Source: an uncultured Clostridia bacterium (lineage in GTDB: Bacteria; Bacillota; Clostridia; Oscillospirales; CAG-272). From it: 5,280 bases of DNA. Shown piece after piece: positions 1 through 5,280 of this stretch. Position numbers and translations under genes: made by a program. The notes beneath the pieces were generated by a model, which worked only from the letters and a program-made list of their open reading frames with translations, ran no database searches and had not been told where the DNA came from. Where the stretch lies: assembly GCA_946404295.1 (NCBI GenBank), contig CAMJDE010000146.1, positions 1 to 5,280 of the forward strand. The letters run 5' to 3'. Numbering within the stretch: position 1 is the stretch's first letter; each line of letters begins with the position of its first letter.

Positions 1-1130
1 AGAGTTACACCAAGGCGAAAAACGGGCAATACGCCCTCGTCGAACTCTCGGAACGCTACGGCGGCGCCCGTCTGCCCGAGACCGAGATCGTCGATATGCG
101 GGAGGAACTCCGCCGCGGCAATACCTCGCCGATCAGCGATCGGCTGGCGGCGGAGGTGCGGGCGACCGTCGAGCGCGGCGAGCAGGCGATTCTGTTTTTA
201 AATCGCCGGGGCTACAACACGTCGCTCCAATGCCGCGCCTGCGGCGAGCCGATCGTCTGCCCGCGCTGTTCGATCTCGCTGACCTATCACACCGGGCGCG
301 ACGGCGGAAAACTGCTCTGCCACTCCTGCGGCTACCGCGCCCGTCCCCCGCGCGTCTGTCCCTCCTGCGAAGCCGACGCCCTCTCCTATCTCGGCTTCGG
401 CACCCAGAAAGCCGAGGCGGAACTCACCGCCGCCCTCTCGGGCTGCCGCGTGATGCGGATGGACGCCGACACCACCACGGGCAAACAGGCGTACGACCGG
501 ATGCTCGAGAGTTTCCGGCGGGGCGACGCCGACGTCCTGCTCGGGACGCAGATGGTCGCGAAGGGACACGATTTTCCCCGCGTCACGCTGGTCGGCGTGC
601 TCTCGGCGGACAGTTCGCTCTACGTCAACGATTTCCGCGCCTCGGAGCGCACCTTCTGCCTGCTGACGCAGGTGATCGGGCGCGCGGGTCGCGCCGAACG
701 CCCGGGTCGCGCTCTGATCCAGACCTTTTCACCTTCGAACGAGATCCTTTCGCTCGCGTGTCGGCAGGACTATCCCGCCTTCTACGCGTCCGAGAGCGCC
801 CTGCGGCGAGAGACGGTTTTTCCGCCCTTCTGCGACCTTGCCGTTCTGCTCCTCTCCTCGGTCGACGAGGGGGAACTCTTCCGAGCGTCGAACGAACTCC
901 GCGATCGGCTCCTGAAACTCGCCGAGGGCGACTATCATGACCTGCCCCTGACCGCCTTCGGACCCTTTGAGGCGCAGGTCTACAAGGTCAACGACCGCTT
1001 CCGGCTCCGTATGATCCTGAAGTGCCGGAACAGCCCGCGCCTGCGCGCCCTGCTCCGCGAACTGATGCTCTCTTTTGCAAACGAGAGAAAAGTGCTTCTC
1101 TCGGTCGATATCAACCCCCTGTCGGTCTGA
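1..1130 (+). CDS. priA: Primosomal protein N' (replication restart DNA helicase PriA), C-terminal half, 5'-truncated by window edge
   Basis: The first full codon begins at base 3 and the frame stays open to TGA at 1128-1130, giving the last 375 residues. PriA is a 3'-5' superfamily 2 helicase that recognises stalled forks and reloads the replicative helicase. Residues below count from the first full codon. The zinc-binding insertion is complete, with four CxxC pairs: C77/C80, C86/C89, C106/C109 and C119/C122. Helicase lobe 2 follows: GFGTQKAEAEL (131-141), RMDADTT (152-158), the motif V segment GTQMVAKGHDFPRVTLVG (181-198) and motif VI QVIGRAGRAERPG (223-235). The C-terminal domain ends in SVDINPLSV, like the usual SVDVxP ending. 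The DNA-binding N-terminus, winged helix and Walker A/DEAH lobe must lie upstream, since family proteins are roughly 730-830 residues. The ATG at 96 is an internal methionine (IVDMREEL), not a start. It is the first visible gene of the operon, 20 nt before def. Confidence 0.96.
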   Translation, partial: SYTKAKNGQYALVELSERYGGARLPETEIVDMREELRRGNTSPISDRLAAEVRATVERGEQAILFLNRRGYNTSLQCRACGEPIVCPRCSISLTYHTGRDGGKLLCHSCGYRARPPRVCPSCEADALSYLGFGTQKAEAELTAALSGCRVMRMDADTTTGKQAYDRMLESFRRGDADVLLGTQMVAKGHDFPRVTLVGVLSADSSLYVNDFRASERTFCLLTQVIGRAGRAERPGRALIQTFSPSNEILSLACRQDYPAFYASESALRRETVFPPFCDLAVLLLSSVDEGELFRASNELRDRLLKLAEGDYHDLPLTAFGPFEAQVYKVNDRFRLRMILKCRNSPRLRALLRELMLSFANERKVLLSVDINPLSV

Positions 1131-1137
1131 CGGGGAA

Positions 1138-1144
1138 GAAAGGA
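1138..1144 (+). promoter_or_regulatory. Ribosome binding site of def
   Basis: The purine run GAAAGGA ends 6 nt before the ATG at 1151. It fixes the def start there and argues against the in-frame ATG at 1022, which lies inside the conserved end of priA. The 20-nt priA-def gap holds only this site and has no room for a terminator or promoter. Confidence 0.85.
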
Positions 1145-1150
1145 AACGCT

Positions 1151-1606
1151 ATGGCAATCCGTAAGATCGTCAAAGTCGGAGACCCGATCCTCCGCAAAAC
1201 CAGCCGCCCCGTCGAGGAGATCACCCCCCGCATCGAACGGCTGGTCGAAGATATGATCGACACGATGCGCGACGCCAACGGCGTCGGGCTTGCCGCCGTG
1301 CAGGTCGGCGTGCTCCGGCGCGTCGTCGTGATCGAGGTCGAGGAGGGAAAACCCATCGTTCTGATCAACCCGAAGATCGTCGCCTTCGCCGGTGAACAAT
1401 GCGAGCAGGAGGGCTGTCTCTCTCTGCCGGGCAAGTGGGGAACCACCCGCCGCCCCAAGCACGTCACCGTGCGGGCGCAGGGGCTGGACGGAAACGAGGT
1501 CGAGTATTCCGGCTCGGATCTGCTCGCCCGCGCCTTCTGCCACGAACTCGACCATCTGGACGGAAAACTCTTCACCGACGCGCTGATCGGTGAACTCGAG
1601 GGCTGA
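1151..1606 (+). CDS. def: Peptide deformylase (type 1, short clostridial form)
   Basis: This cytoplasmic metalloenzyme removes the N-formyl group from nascent proteins, which allows methionine aminopeptidase to act. The protein is 151 residues, close to the roughly 150 usual for short clostridial deformylases. All three catalytic motifs are intact: motif I GVGLAAVQ (44-51), motif II EGCLS (87-91, metal ligand C89) and motif III HELDH (131-135, metal ligands H131 and H135, catalytic E132). Motif I has Val where many bacteria have Pro (GLAAPQ); from memory, Val is common in clostridial members, so activity is expected. The protein stops soon after motif III (LDGKLFTDALIGELEG) and lacks the longer C-terminal helix of the E. 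coli enzyme. The start is set by the Shine-Dalgarno at 1138-1144 and by alignment of MAIRKIVKVGDPILRK with the family N-terminus. TGA falls 2 nt before the fmt ATG, so the two enzymes of the formylation cycle are made from adjacent, probably coupled, reading frames. Confidence 0.98.
   Translation: MAIRKIVKVGDPILRKTSRPVEEITPRIERLVEDMIDTMRDANGVGLAAVQVGVLRRVVVIEVEEGKPIVLINPKIVAFAGEQCEQEGCLSLPGKWGTTRRPKHVTVRAQGLDGNEVEYSGSDLLARAFCHELDHLDGKLFTDALIGELEG
1598..1602 (+). promoter_or_regulatory. Ribosome binding site of fmt, inside the def 3' end
   Basis: GAGGG ends 6 nt before the fmt ATG at 1609. It lies in the final codons of def (Glu-Gly before TGA at 1604), so ribosomes finishing def pass directly over the fmt initiation region. 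This fits translational coupling. Confidence 0.7.
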
Positions 1607-1608
1607 CG

Positions 1609-2553
1609 ATGACCAATCCGAAGATCGTATTTATGGGGACGCCCGATATCGCCGTGACCTGCCTTTCTCGCCTGCTTGACGCGGGCTTTCCGGTCGGGGC
1701 GGTCGTGACGCGGATCGACAAGCCGCAGGGGCGGCACGCGATCCTGACCCCGCCCCCGGTCAAGGTATTCGCCGAGGCGCGCGGGATCCCGGTCCTGCAG
1801 CCCCGCACGCTCCGGGACGACGGGTTCGCCGCGTGGCTTGAACAAGAGGATCCCGACCTGATCCTCGTCGTCGCCTTCGGGATGATCCTGCCCGAGAACG
1901 TGATCTCCTATCCGAAATACGGCTGCATCAACCTGCACGCCTCGCTGCTCCCGAAATACCGCGGCGCCGCCCCGATGCAGCGCGCGATCATGGCGGGAGA
2001 GAGCGAGACGGGGGTCACGGTGATGTATATGGACGCCGGGTTGGATACCGGCGATATGATCGTGAAAAAGACGACCCCGATCGAAAATACCGACACGCTT
2101 GAAACCATCCACGACCGATTGGCGGATATCGGCGCAGACCTGCTCGTCGACACGGTTCGGACGATCGCGGAGGGAAAACCCCTCCCCCGAACCAAGCAAA
2201 ACGGGGACGAGGCGGTCTACGCCGCCAAGATCGAGCGAGAGGACGCGGCGATCGACTTCACGCGTCCCGCCGTCGAACTCGACCGCCTGATCCGTGCGCT
2301 GACCCCGATCCCCTACGCCTTTTTCACGATGAAGGACGGGAAAACCGTCAAGGTGCTTTCCGCCCGCCCCGTCGACGGGGAAGGGACTCCCGGGACCGTG
2401 CTCGCGCTCTCGCAGGAGGGGACGGGCTGTATCCGCGTCGCCTGCGGGACGGGCGCGCTGGATCTTTACCGGATCAAGCCCGAGGGTAAGGGCGGGATGA
2501 CTGCCGCCGAGTATCTGCGCGGCAGAAAACTCGCCGTCGGGGAGGCGCTCTGA
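1609..2553 (+). CDS. fmt: Methionyl-tRNA formyltransferase
   Basis: It transfers a formyl group from 10-formyltetrahydrofolate to the amino group of initiator Met-tRNA, as needed for bacterial translation initiation. Its 314 residues match the family length (about 310-315). The N-terminal formyltransferase Rossmann domain begins KIVFMGTPDIA (5-15). The catalytic triad of the family is present: N108 and H110 in INLHASLLPKYRGAAPMQ (107-124) and D146 in GLDTGDM (144-150). The loop that contacts the tRNA acceptor stem is GRHAILTPPPVK (41-52); it keeps the arginine after Gly but has His-Ala-Ile where many relatives have Gly-Lys-Lys. The C-terminal OB-like domain runs from about residue 205 (YAAKIER) to the end, with ALTPIPYAFF replacing the commoner NPWPGA-type segment. 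TGA overlaps the rsmB ATG by one base. Pairing with def is conserved across bacteria. Confidence 0.98.
   Translation: MTNPKIVFMGTPDIAVTCLSRLLDAGFPVGAVVTRIDKPQGRHAILTPPPVKVFAEARGIPVLQPRTLRDDGFAAWLEQEDPDLILVVAFGMILPENVISYPKYGCINLHASLLPKYRGAAPMQRAIMAGESETGVTVMYMDAGLDTGDMIVKKTTPIENTDTLETIHDRLADIGADLLVDTVRTIAEGKPLPRTKQNGDEAVYAAKIEREDAAIDFTRPAVELDRLIRALTPIPYAFFTMKDGKTVKVLSARPVDGEGTPGTVLALSQEGTGCIRVACGTGALDLYRIKPEGKGGMTAAEYLRGRKLAVGEAL
2539..2545 (+). promoter_or_regulatory. Ribosome binding site of rsmB, inside the fmt 3' end
   Basis: GGGGAGG ends 7 nt before the rsmB ATG at 2553. It is encoded by the last Gly-Glu-Ala codons of fmt. With the TGATG overlap, it makes stop-start coupling from fmt to rsmB likely. 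Confidence 0.8.
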
Positions 2554-3878
2554 TGGTCGACGTCCGTCGGATCGCCCTGCGGCTGCTCGACGCGTGGGAG
2601 CGCGACGACACCTATCTGAACCTTGCCTTGAACTCCCCCGCGACCGCCTCGCTCTCACGCGAGGAACGCGGCTTTCTGACCGCGCTGCTCTACGGGACGG
2701 TCGAGCGGAAGATCACCCTCGATTACCTGATCGGCAGGGTCGCCGCGAGAGGAGATCTCGACCCGCACACGCGCAATATCCTGCGGCTCGGCTTCTACCA
2801 ACTCTTCTATATGGAGATCCCCGCCCACGCCGCCGTCGATCTGACGGTCTCGCTGGGAGAGGGACGGGGCGAAAAGGGGTTCGTCAACGGCGTGCTCCGC
2901 GCGGCGCTCCGGCAATACAAAACGAGCGACGGACGGGTCGATTTTCCGTACCCCGATCGCGCGCGCGGGCTTGCCCGGCATCTCTCGATCGCGTATTCTT
3001 TTCCCGCAGATCTGGTGCGGCATTTCCTCGGTCTTCTGGGCGACTGCGAGACCGAAAAACTCCTCGCCGCCTTCCATGCCGAGAGCCCGCTGACCGTTGC
3101 GGTCAACACGCTGAAAATCACGCGGGACGACCTCGCCTCCCGCCTTGCCGGGGCGGGGATCGAAACCCGCCCGACCAAGTATTCTCCGGTCGGTCTGACG
3201 CTCTCTTCCGCGCCGCCCGTCACCGAGATTCCCGGCTTTTCCGACGGGCTGTTTTTCGTGCAGGACGAGGCGGCGCAGCTCGCCTCGGCGATCCTTTCCC
3301 CCGCGCCGGGATCGACCGTCGTCGACGTCTGCGCCTGCCCGGGCGGCAAGAGTTTCGCCGCCGCGATCGCCGCGGGCGACGAGGGAACGGTTTACGCCTT
3401 CGACCTGCACGAGAGCAAATTGCCCCTGATTACCGAGGGCGCCCGGCGGCTCGGGCTGTCTTCGCTGACCGTCGCGCAGCGCGACGGGACCGATCCCGAC
3501 CCCGCGCTCGCGGGAAAATGCGACCGCGTGATCTGCGACGTCCCCTGTTCGGGGCTGGGCGTCCTCGGGAAAAAGCCCGATCTCCGCTACCGCGCGCTCG
3601 ACCGCGCGGGGGAACTCCCCGCCTTGCAGACGGCGCTGCTTTCCGCCTCGTCGCGATACGTCGCCCCGGGCGGGCGATTGCTCTATTCGACCTGCACCCT
3701 GAACCCGCGCGAAAATCAAGAGGTCGTTGCGGCGTTCCTTGCGGCCGCCCCCTCGTTTTCCCGCGCGCCCTTTTCGGTCGGCGGGCTTGACGCGCCGGGC
3801 GGCGAGATCACGCTCTACCCGCATATCCACGGGACCGACGGCTTCTATTACGCCCTGCTCGAACGCCGCCCCGATTGA
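2553..3878 (+). CDS. rsmB: 16S rRNA (cytosine(967)-C5)-methyltransferase RsmB
   Basis: It uses S-adenosylmethionine to methylate carbon 5 of C967 (E. coli numbering) in 16S rRNA. The 441 residues fit the family (about 430-450). Residues 1-125 form the NusB-like RNA-binding domain that separates RsmB from other m5C methyltransferases (RRIALRLLDAWERDD, then LYGTVERKITLDYLI, NILRLGFYQLFYME and KGFVNGVLRA). The Rossmann methyltransferase domain follows: FFVQDEAAQLAS (234-245), SAM-binding motif I VVDVCACPGGKS (256-267), motif IV DVPCSGLGVLGKKPDLR (329-345) and motif VI LLYSTCTLNPRENQEVV (377-392). C381 in motif VI is the expected nucleophile, and C332 in motif IV is the cysteine that helps release product. 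The ending HIHGTDGFYYALLERR matches the family. The start is fixed by the one-base TGATG overlap with fmt and the Shine-Dalgarno at 2539-2545. In many Clostridia a zinc metallopeptidase gene lies between fmt and rsmB; it is absent here. rlmN follows after 17 nt. Confidence 0.97.
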   Translation: MVDVRRIALRLLDAWERDDTYLNLALNSPATASLSREERGFLTALLYGTVERKITLDYLIGRVAARGDLDPHTRNILRLGFYQLFYMEIPAHAAVDLTVSLGEGRGEKGFVNGVLRAALRQYKTSDGRVDFPYPDRARGLARHLSIAYSFPADLVRHFLGLLGDCETEKLLAAFHAESPLTVAVNTLKITRDDLASRLAGAGIETRPTKYSPVGLTLSSAPPVTEIPGFSDGLFFVQDEAAQLASAILSPAPGSTVVDVCACPGGKSFAAAIAAGDEGTVYAFDLHESKLPLITEGARRLGLSSLTVAQRDGTDPDPALAGKCDRVICDVPCSGLGVLGKKPDLRYRALDRAGELPALQTALLSASSRYVAPGGRLLYSTCTLNPRENQEVVAAFLAAAPSFSRAPFSVGGLDAPGGEITLYPHIHGTDGFYYALLERRPD

Positions 3879-3882
3879 CGCG

Positions 3883-3889
3883 AAAGGAG
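3883..3889 (+). promoter_or_regulatory. Ribosome binding site of rlmN; decides the start
   Basis: AAAGGAG, the strongest anti-16S match in the window, ends 6 nt before the ATG at 3896. It rules out the in-frame TTG at 3875, which overlaps the rsmB stop and has no Shine-Dalgarno before it. It lies in the 17-nt rsmB-rlmN gap. Confidence 0.92.
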
Positions 3890-3895
3890 AGTCAG

Positions 3896-4954
3896 ATGGA
3901 TCGTATTCCCGATCTGCAGTCGCTATCAAAACCCGAACTTGCCGATCTGTTTTCGTCGCTTGGGCAGCCCGCCTACCGCGCGAAGCAGGTCTTTTCGGCG
4001 TTTGCCCGCGGTGCCTCGATCGGTGAAATCACGACCCTGCCGAAACCTTTGCGCGAACGGCTCTCGTCCGATTATCCCGACGCGACGCCGACAATCGACC
4101 GAAAACAGGTCTCGAAACTCGACGGGACGGCGAAATACCTGCTCCGGCTGAACGACGGCAACGCCGTCGAAGCCGTCCTGATGAAATACGAACACGGCAC
4201 CACGGTCTGCATTTCGTCGCAGGTCGGGTGCGCGATGGGCTGCGCCTTCTGCGCCTCGACCATCGGCGGGAAGGTGCGGAACCTGACGGCGGGCGAGATG
4301 CTCGGCGAGGTCGCCGCCGTCGGGCGCGACGCCGGGGAACGGATCGACGGGATCGTCCTGATGGGGATCGGCGAACCGCTCGACAACTACGACGCCGTTC
4401 TGCGCTTTCTGCGCCTCGCGAACGATCCCGACGGGCTCGGGATCGGCTACCGCCATATCTCGCTTTCGACCTGCGGCGTCGTGCCGAAGATCTACGACCT
4501 CGCGAAAGAGGATCTCCCGATCACCCTGTCGATCTCGCTCCACGCGTCGACCGACGAACGGCGCTCGCGCATTATGCCGGTCAACCGTCGGTGGGGTCTT
4601 GACGAACTGCTCACCGCCTGCCGCGCGTATTTTGAGGCGACGGGGCGGCGCATCTCGTTTGAATACACCCTGATCGCGGGCGAAAACGACACCCCCGACG
4701 AGGCGAAACGGCTCGCTTCGCTTCTGAAAAACTATCTGCCCGATCACCCGCTCCACGTCAACCTGATCCGCCTGAACGAGGTGAAGGAGACCGGGTTCCG
4801 CACCCCCGACGGGGACTCCGCGCGCCGCTTTGCCGATCTTCTCAACCGGCTCAGCGTGACGGCGACGGTGCGCCGTCGGCTGGGGAGCGACGTTGACGCC
4901 GCCTGCGGACAACTCCGACGGAAAAACGCTCCCGGCGGGGAGGGAAACCCGTGA
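3896..4954 (+). CDS. rlmN: Dual-specificity RNA methyltransferase RlmN (23S rRNA m2A2503 / tRNA m2A37), radical SAM
   Basis: RlmN is a radical SAM enzyme that methylates C2 of A2503 in 23S rRNA, at the peptide-exit side of the peptidyl transferase centre, and of A37 in some tRNAs. The protein has 352 residues, typical for the family. An N-terminal RNA-binding region (about 1-100) ends in EAVLMKYEHGTTVCISSQVG (92-111). The iron-sulphur motif CxxxCxxC is C112/C116/C119. Next come MGIGEPLDNYDAV (156-168), HISLSTCGVVPKI (187-199), SISLHAST (212-219), SFEYTLIAGENDT (254-266) and HVNLIRLNEV (287-296). C337 in DAACGQLR is the methyl-carrying cysteine that works with the radical SAM core. The resistance paralogue Cfr shares these residues; the housekeeping context and the GIGEPL/ACGQL segments favour RlmN. 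The last residues, APGGEGNP, are unconserved and encode the rsgA Shine-Dalgarno. The gene ends in a four-base overlap (GTGA) with rsgA. Confidence 0.97.
   Translation: MDRIPDLQSLSKPELADLFSSLGQPAYRAKQVFSAFARGASIGEITTLPKPLRERLSSDYPDATPTIDRKQVSKLDGTAKYLLRLNDGNAVEAVLMKYEHGTTVCISSQVGCAMGCAFCASTIGGKVRNLTAGEMLGEVAAVGRDAGERIDGIVLMGIGEPLDNYDAVLRFLRLANDPDGLGIGYRHISLSTCGVVPKIYDLAKEDLPITLSISLHASTDERRSRIMPVNRRWGLDELLTACRAYFEATGRRISFEYTLIAGENDTPDEAKRLASLLKNYLPDHPLHVNLIRLNEVKETGFRTPDGDSARRFADLLNRLSVTATVRRRLGSDVDAACGQLRRKNAPGGEGNP
4937..4944 (+). promoter_or_regulatory. Ribosome binding site of rsgA, inside the rlmN 3' end
   Basis: GGGGAGGG contains GGAGG at 4939-4943, 7 nt before the GTG at 4951. It is encoded in the Gly-Glu-Gly codons near the end of rlmN and supports the GTG start, which overlaps the rlmN stop. 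Confidence 0.85.
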
Positions 4955-5280
4955 TCGGCGTCGTCGTCAAGGGGCTGGGCGGGCTCTACGAAGTGCTGAC
5001 AGACGAGGGACGGGTCTCCTGCCGCGCGCGCGGCGCGCTGAAACGCGACGAGGAAAAGGTCTTGATCGGCGACCGGGTGGAACTCGACAAGCCTGACGGG
5101 GAATACGTCATCGCGCGGGTCGATCCGCGCAAGAACGCCCTGATCCGCCCGCCGATCGCCAACCTCGACGCGCTCTATTGCGTGATCGCCGCGTCGCGCC
5201 CCACGCCCGCGCTCGACACGCTCGATAAACTGCTCGCCATCGCCGAAAACAAGTCGATCCGCGCCGCCCTCGTCGTCACG
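4951..5280 (+). CDS. rsgA: Ribosome small-subunit-dependent GTPase RsgA, N-terminal part, truncated by window end
   Basis: The frame opens with GTG at 4951 and stays open for 110 codons to the window end. RsgA (YjeQ/YloQ) is a circularly permuted GTPase that binds the 30S subunit late in assembly and checks the decoding centre. The visible part starts MIGVVVKGLGGLYEVLTDEG and contains RARGALKRDEEKVLIGDRVE (about 29-48), which together form the N-terminal OB-fold. PRKNALIRPPIANLDALYCV (about 59-78) is the characteristic linker into the GTPase domain. The end, LDKLLAIAENKSIRAALVVT, is the strand just before the expected NKxD (G4) motif, which would come first in this permuted family; it, the P-loop and the zinc-binding C-terminus lie beyond the window. 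Full-length proteins are roughly 290-350 residues. The start is supported by the Shine-Dalgarno at 4937-4944 and the GTGA overlap with rlmN. No prpC or prkC gene precedes it, unlike many Firmicutes. Confidence 0.95.
   Translation, partial: MIGVVVKGLGGLYEVLTDEGRVSCRARGALKRDEEKVLIGDRVELDKPDGEYVIARVDPRKNALIRPPIANLDALYCVIAASRPTPALDTLDKLLAIAENKSIRAALVVT

Larger units (their letters stand above)
1..5280 (+). other. Probable single operon priA-def-fmt-rsmB-rlmN-rsgA
   Basis: Six co-directional genes have junctions of +20, +2, -1, +17 and -4 nt. None of the gaps can hold a promoter or an intrinsic terminator, and every internal start has a Shine-Dalgarno at 6-7 nt. One polycistronic mRNA is the simplest reading; its promoter and end lie outside the window. 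Co-transcription is inferred from spacing, not shown. Confidence 0.85.

Noticed and set aside
230..940. Plus-strand 236-codon open frame inside priA.
   Set aside because: It is an out-of-frame Arg/Leu/Pro-rich shadow of the priA zinc and helicase region, where the other frame carries all conserved motifs.
1022..1150. Upstream in-frame extension of def by 43 codons.
   Set aside because: It overlaps the conserved C-terminus of PriA, has a non-conserved translation, and the well-spaced ribosome binding site points to ATG 1151.
1131..1150. Possible terminator or promoter between priA and def.
   Set aside because: The 20 nt are a purine-rich Shine-Dalgarno region with no inverted repeat, T-run or -10-like element.
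2594..3790. Plus-strand 398-codon open frame inside rsmB.
   Set aside because: It is an extremely Arg-rich translation with no domain, and rsmB in the overlapping frame has all family motifs.
1111..4912. Three long minus-strand open frames (1111-2658, 2655-3929, 3926-4912) that tile end to end with four-base overlaps and look like an antisense operon.
   Set aside because: Each lies opposite strongly conserved genes (def/fmt, rsmB, rlmN). Their translations are low-complexity, rich in Arg, Gly, Asp and Val, with no recognisable motif. In GC-rich DNA with strong third-position bias, the antisense frame rarely meets stops. The overlaps arise because a frame ends where another begins by chance; no Shine-Dalgarno was noted at the starts.
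3896..4954. Possibility that the radical SAM gene is the antibiotic-resistance methyltransferase Cfr rather than RlmN.
   Set aside because: The gene sits in the standard housekeeping position between rsmB and rsgA, matches its neighbours in base composition, and its motif context is that of RlmN. No mobile-element sign is nearby.
4893..5096. Short plus-strand frame of 67 codons across the rlmN-rsgA junction.
   Set aside because: It is a shadow frame rich in Arg and Gly. The real frames on both sides are clearly recognised as RlmN and RsgA.

Overview
The window is a compact, GC-rich stretch of bacterial chromosome with all genes on the + strand and almost no non-coding DNA. Six housekeeping genes lie head to tail: the 3' half of priA (primosomal helicase), def (peptide deformylase), fmt (methionyl-tRNA formyltransferase), rsmB (16S rRNA m5C methyltransferase), rlmN (23S rRNA/tRNA m2A methyltransferase) and the 5' part of rsgA (30S-maturation GTPase). 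The order priA-def-fmt-rsmB-rlmN-...-rsgA is the classic Firmicutes cluster. With the high GC content, strong purine-rich Shine-Dalgarno sites and clostridial-looking protein variants (CACPGGK in RsmB, GLAAVQVG in Def, the MIGVVVKGLGG start of RsgA), it suggests a GC-rich member of the Clostridia, perhaps Oscillospirales-like. The lineage is inferred from family knowledge, not from a search.

Layout: 1-1130 is priA, missing its N-terminal half, which lies upstream. 1151-1606 is def. 1609-2553 is fmt. 2553-3878 is rsmB. 3896-4954 is rlmN. 4951-5280 is rsgA, running off the end. Junctions are +20, +2, -1, +17 and -4 nt. All five visible stop codons are TGA, and at three junctions the Shine-Dalgarno of the next gene is written inside the last codons of the previous one. 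No internal promoter, terminator, RNA gene, repeat, CRISPR array or mobile element was seen, and no stretch longer than 20 nt is without a gene. The whole set is probably one mRNA with translational coupling, its promoter lying upstream of the window.

How the genes work together: fmt formylates initiator Met-tRNA and def removes the formyl group from finished N-termini, so the two are the forward and reverse steps of one cycle. rsmB and rlmN modify 16S and 23S rRNA, and rsgA checks 30S assembly. The operon thus joins replication restart (priA) to translation initiation and ribosome maturation.

I found no undescribed system. The points most worth a second look are the direct rlmN-rsgA junction, where the phosphatase/Ser-Thr kinase pair (prpC/stp-prkC) usually sits, and a strict codon-context bias: NAC is never used before ATN.
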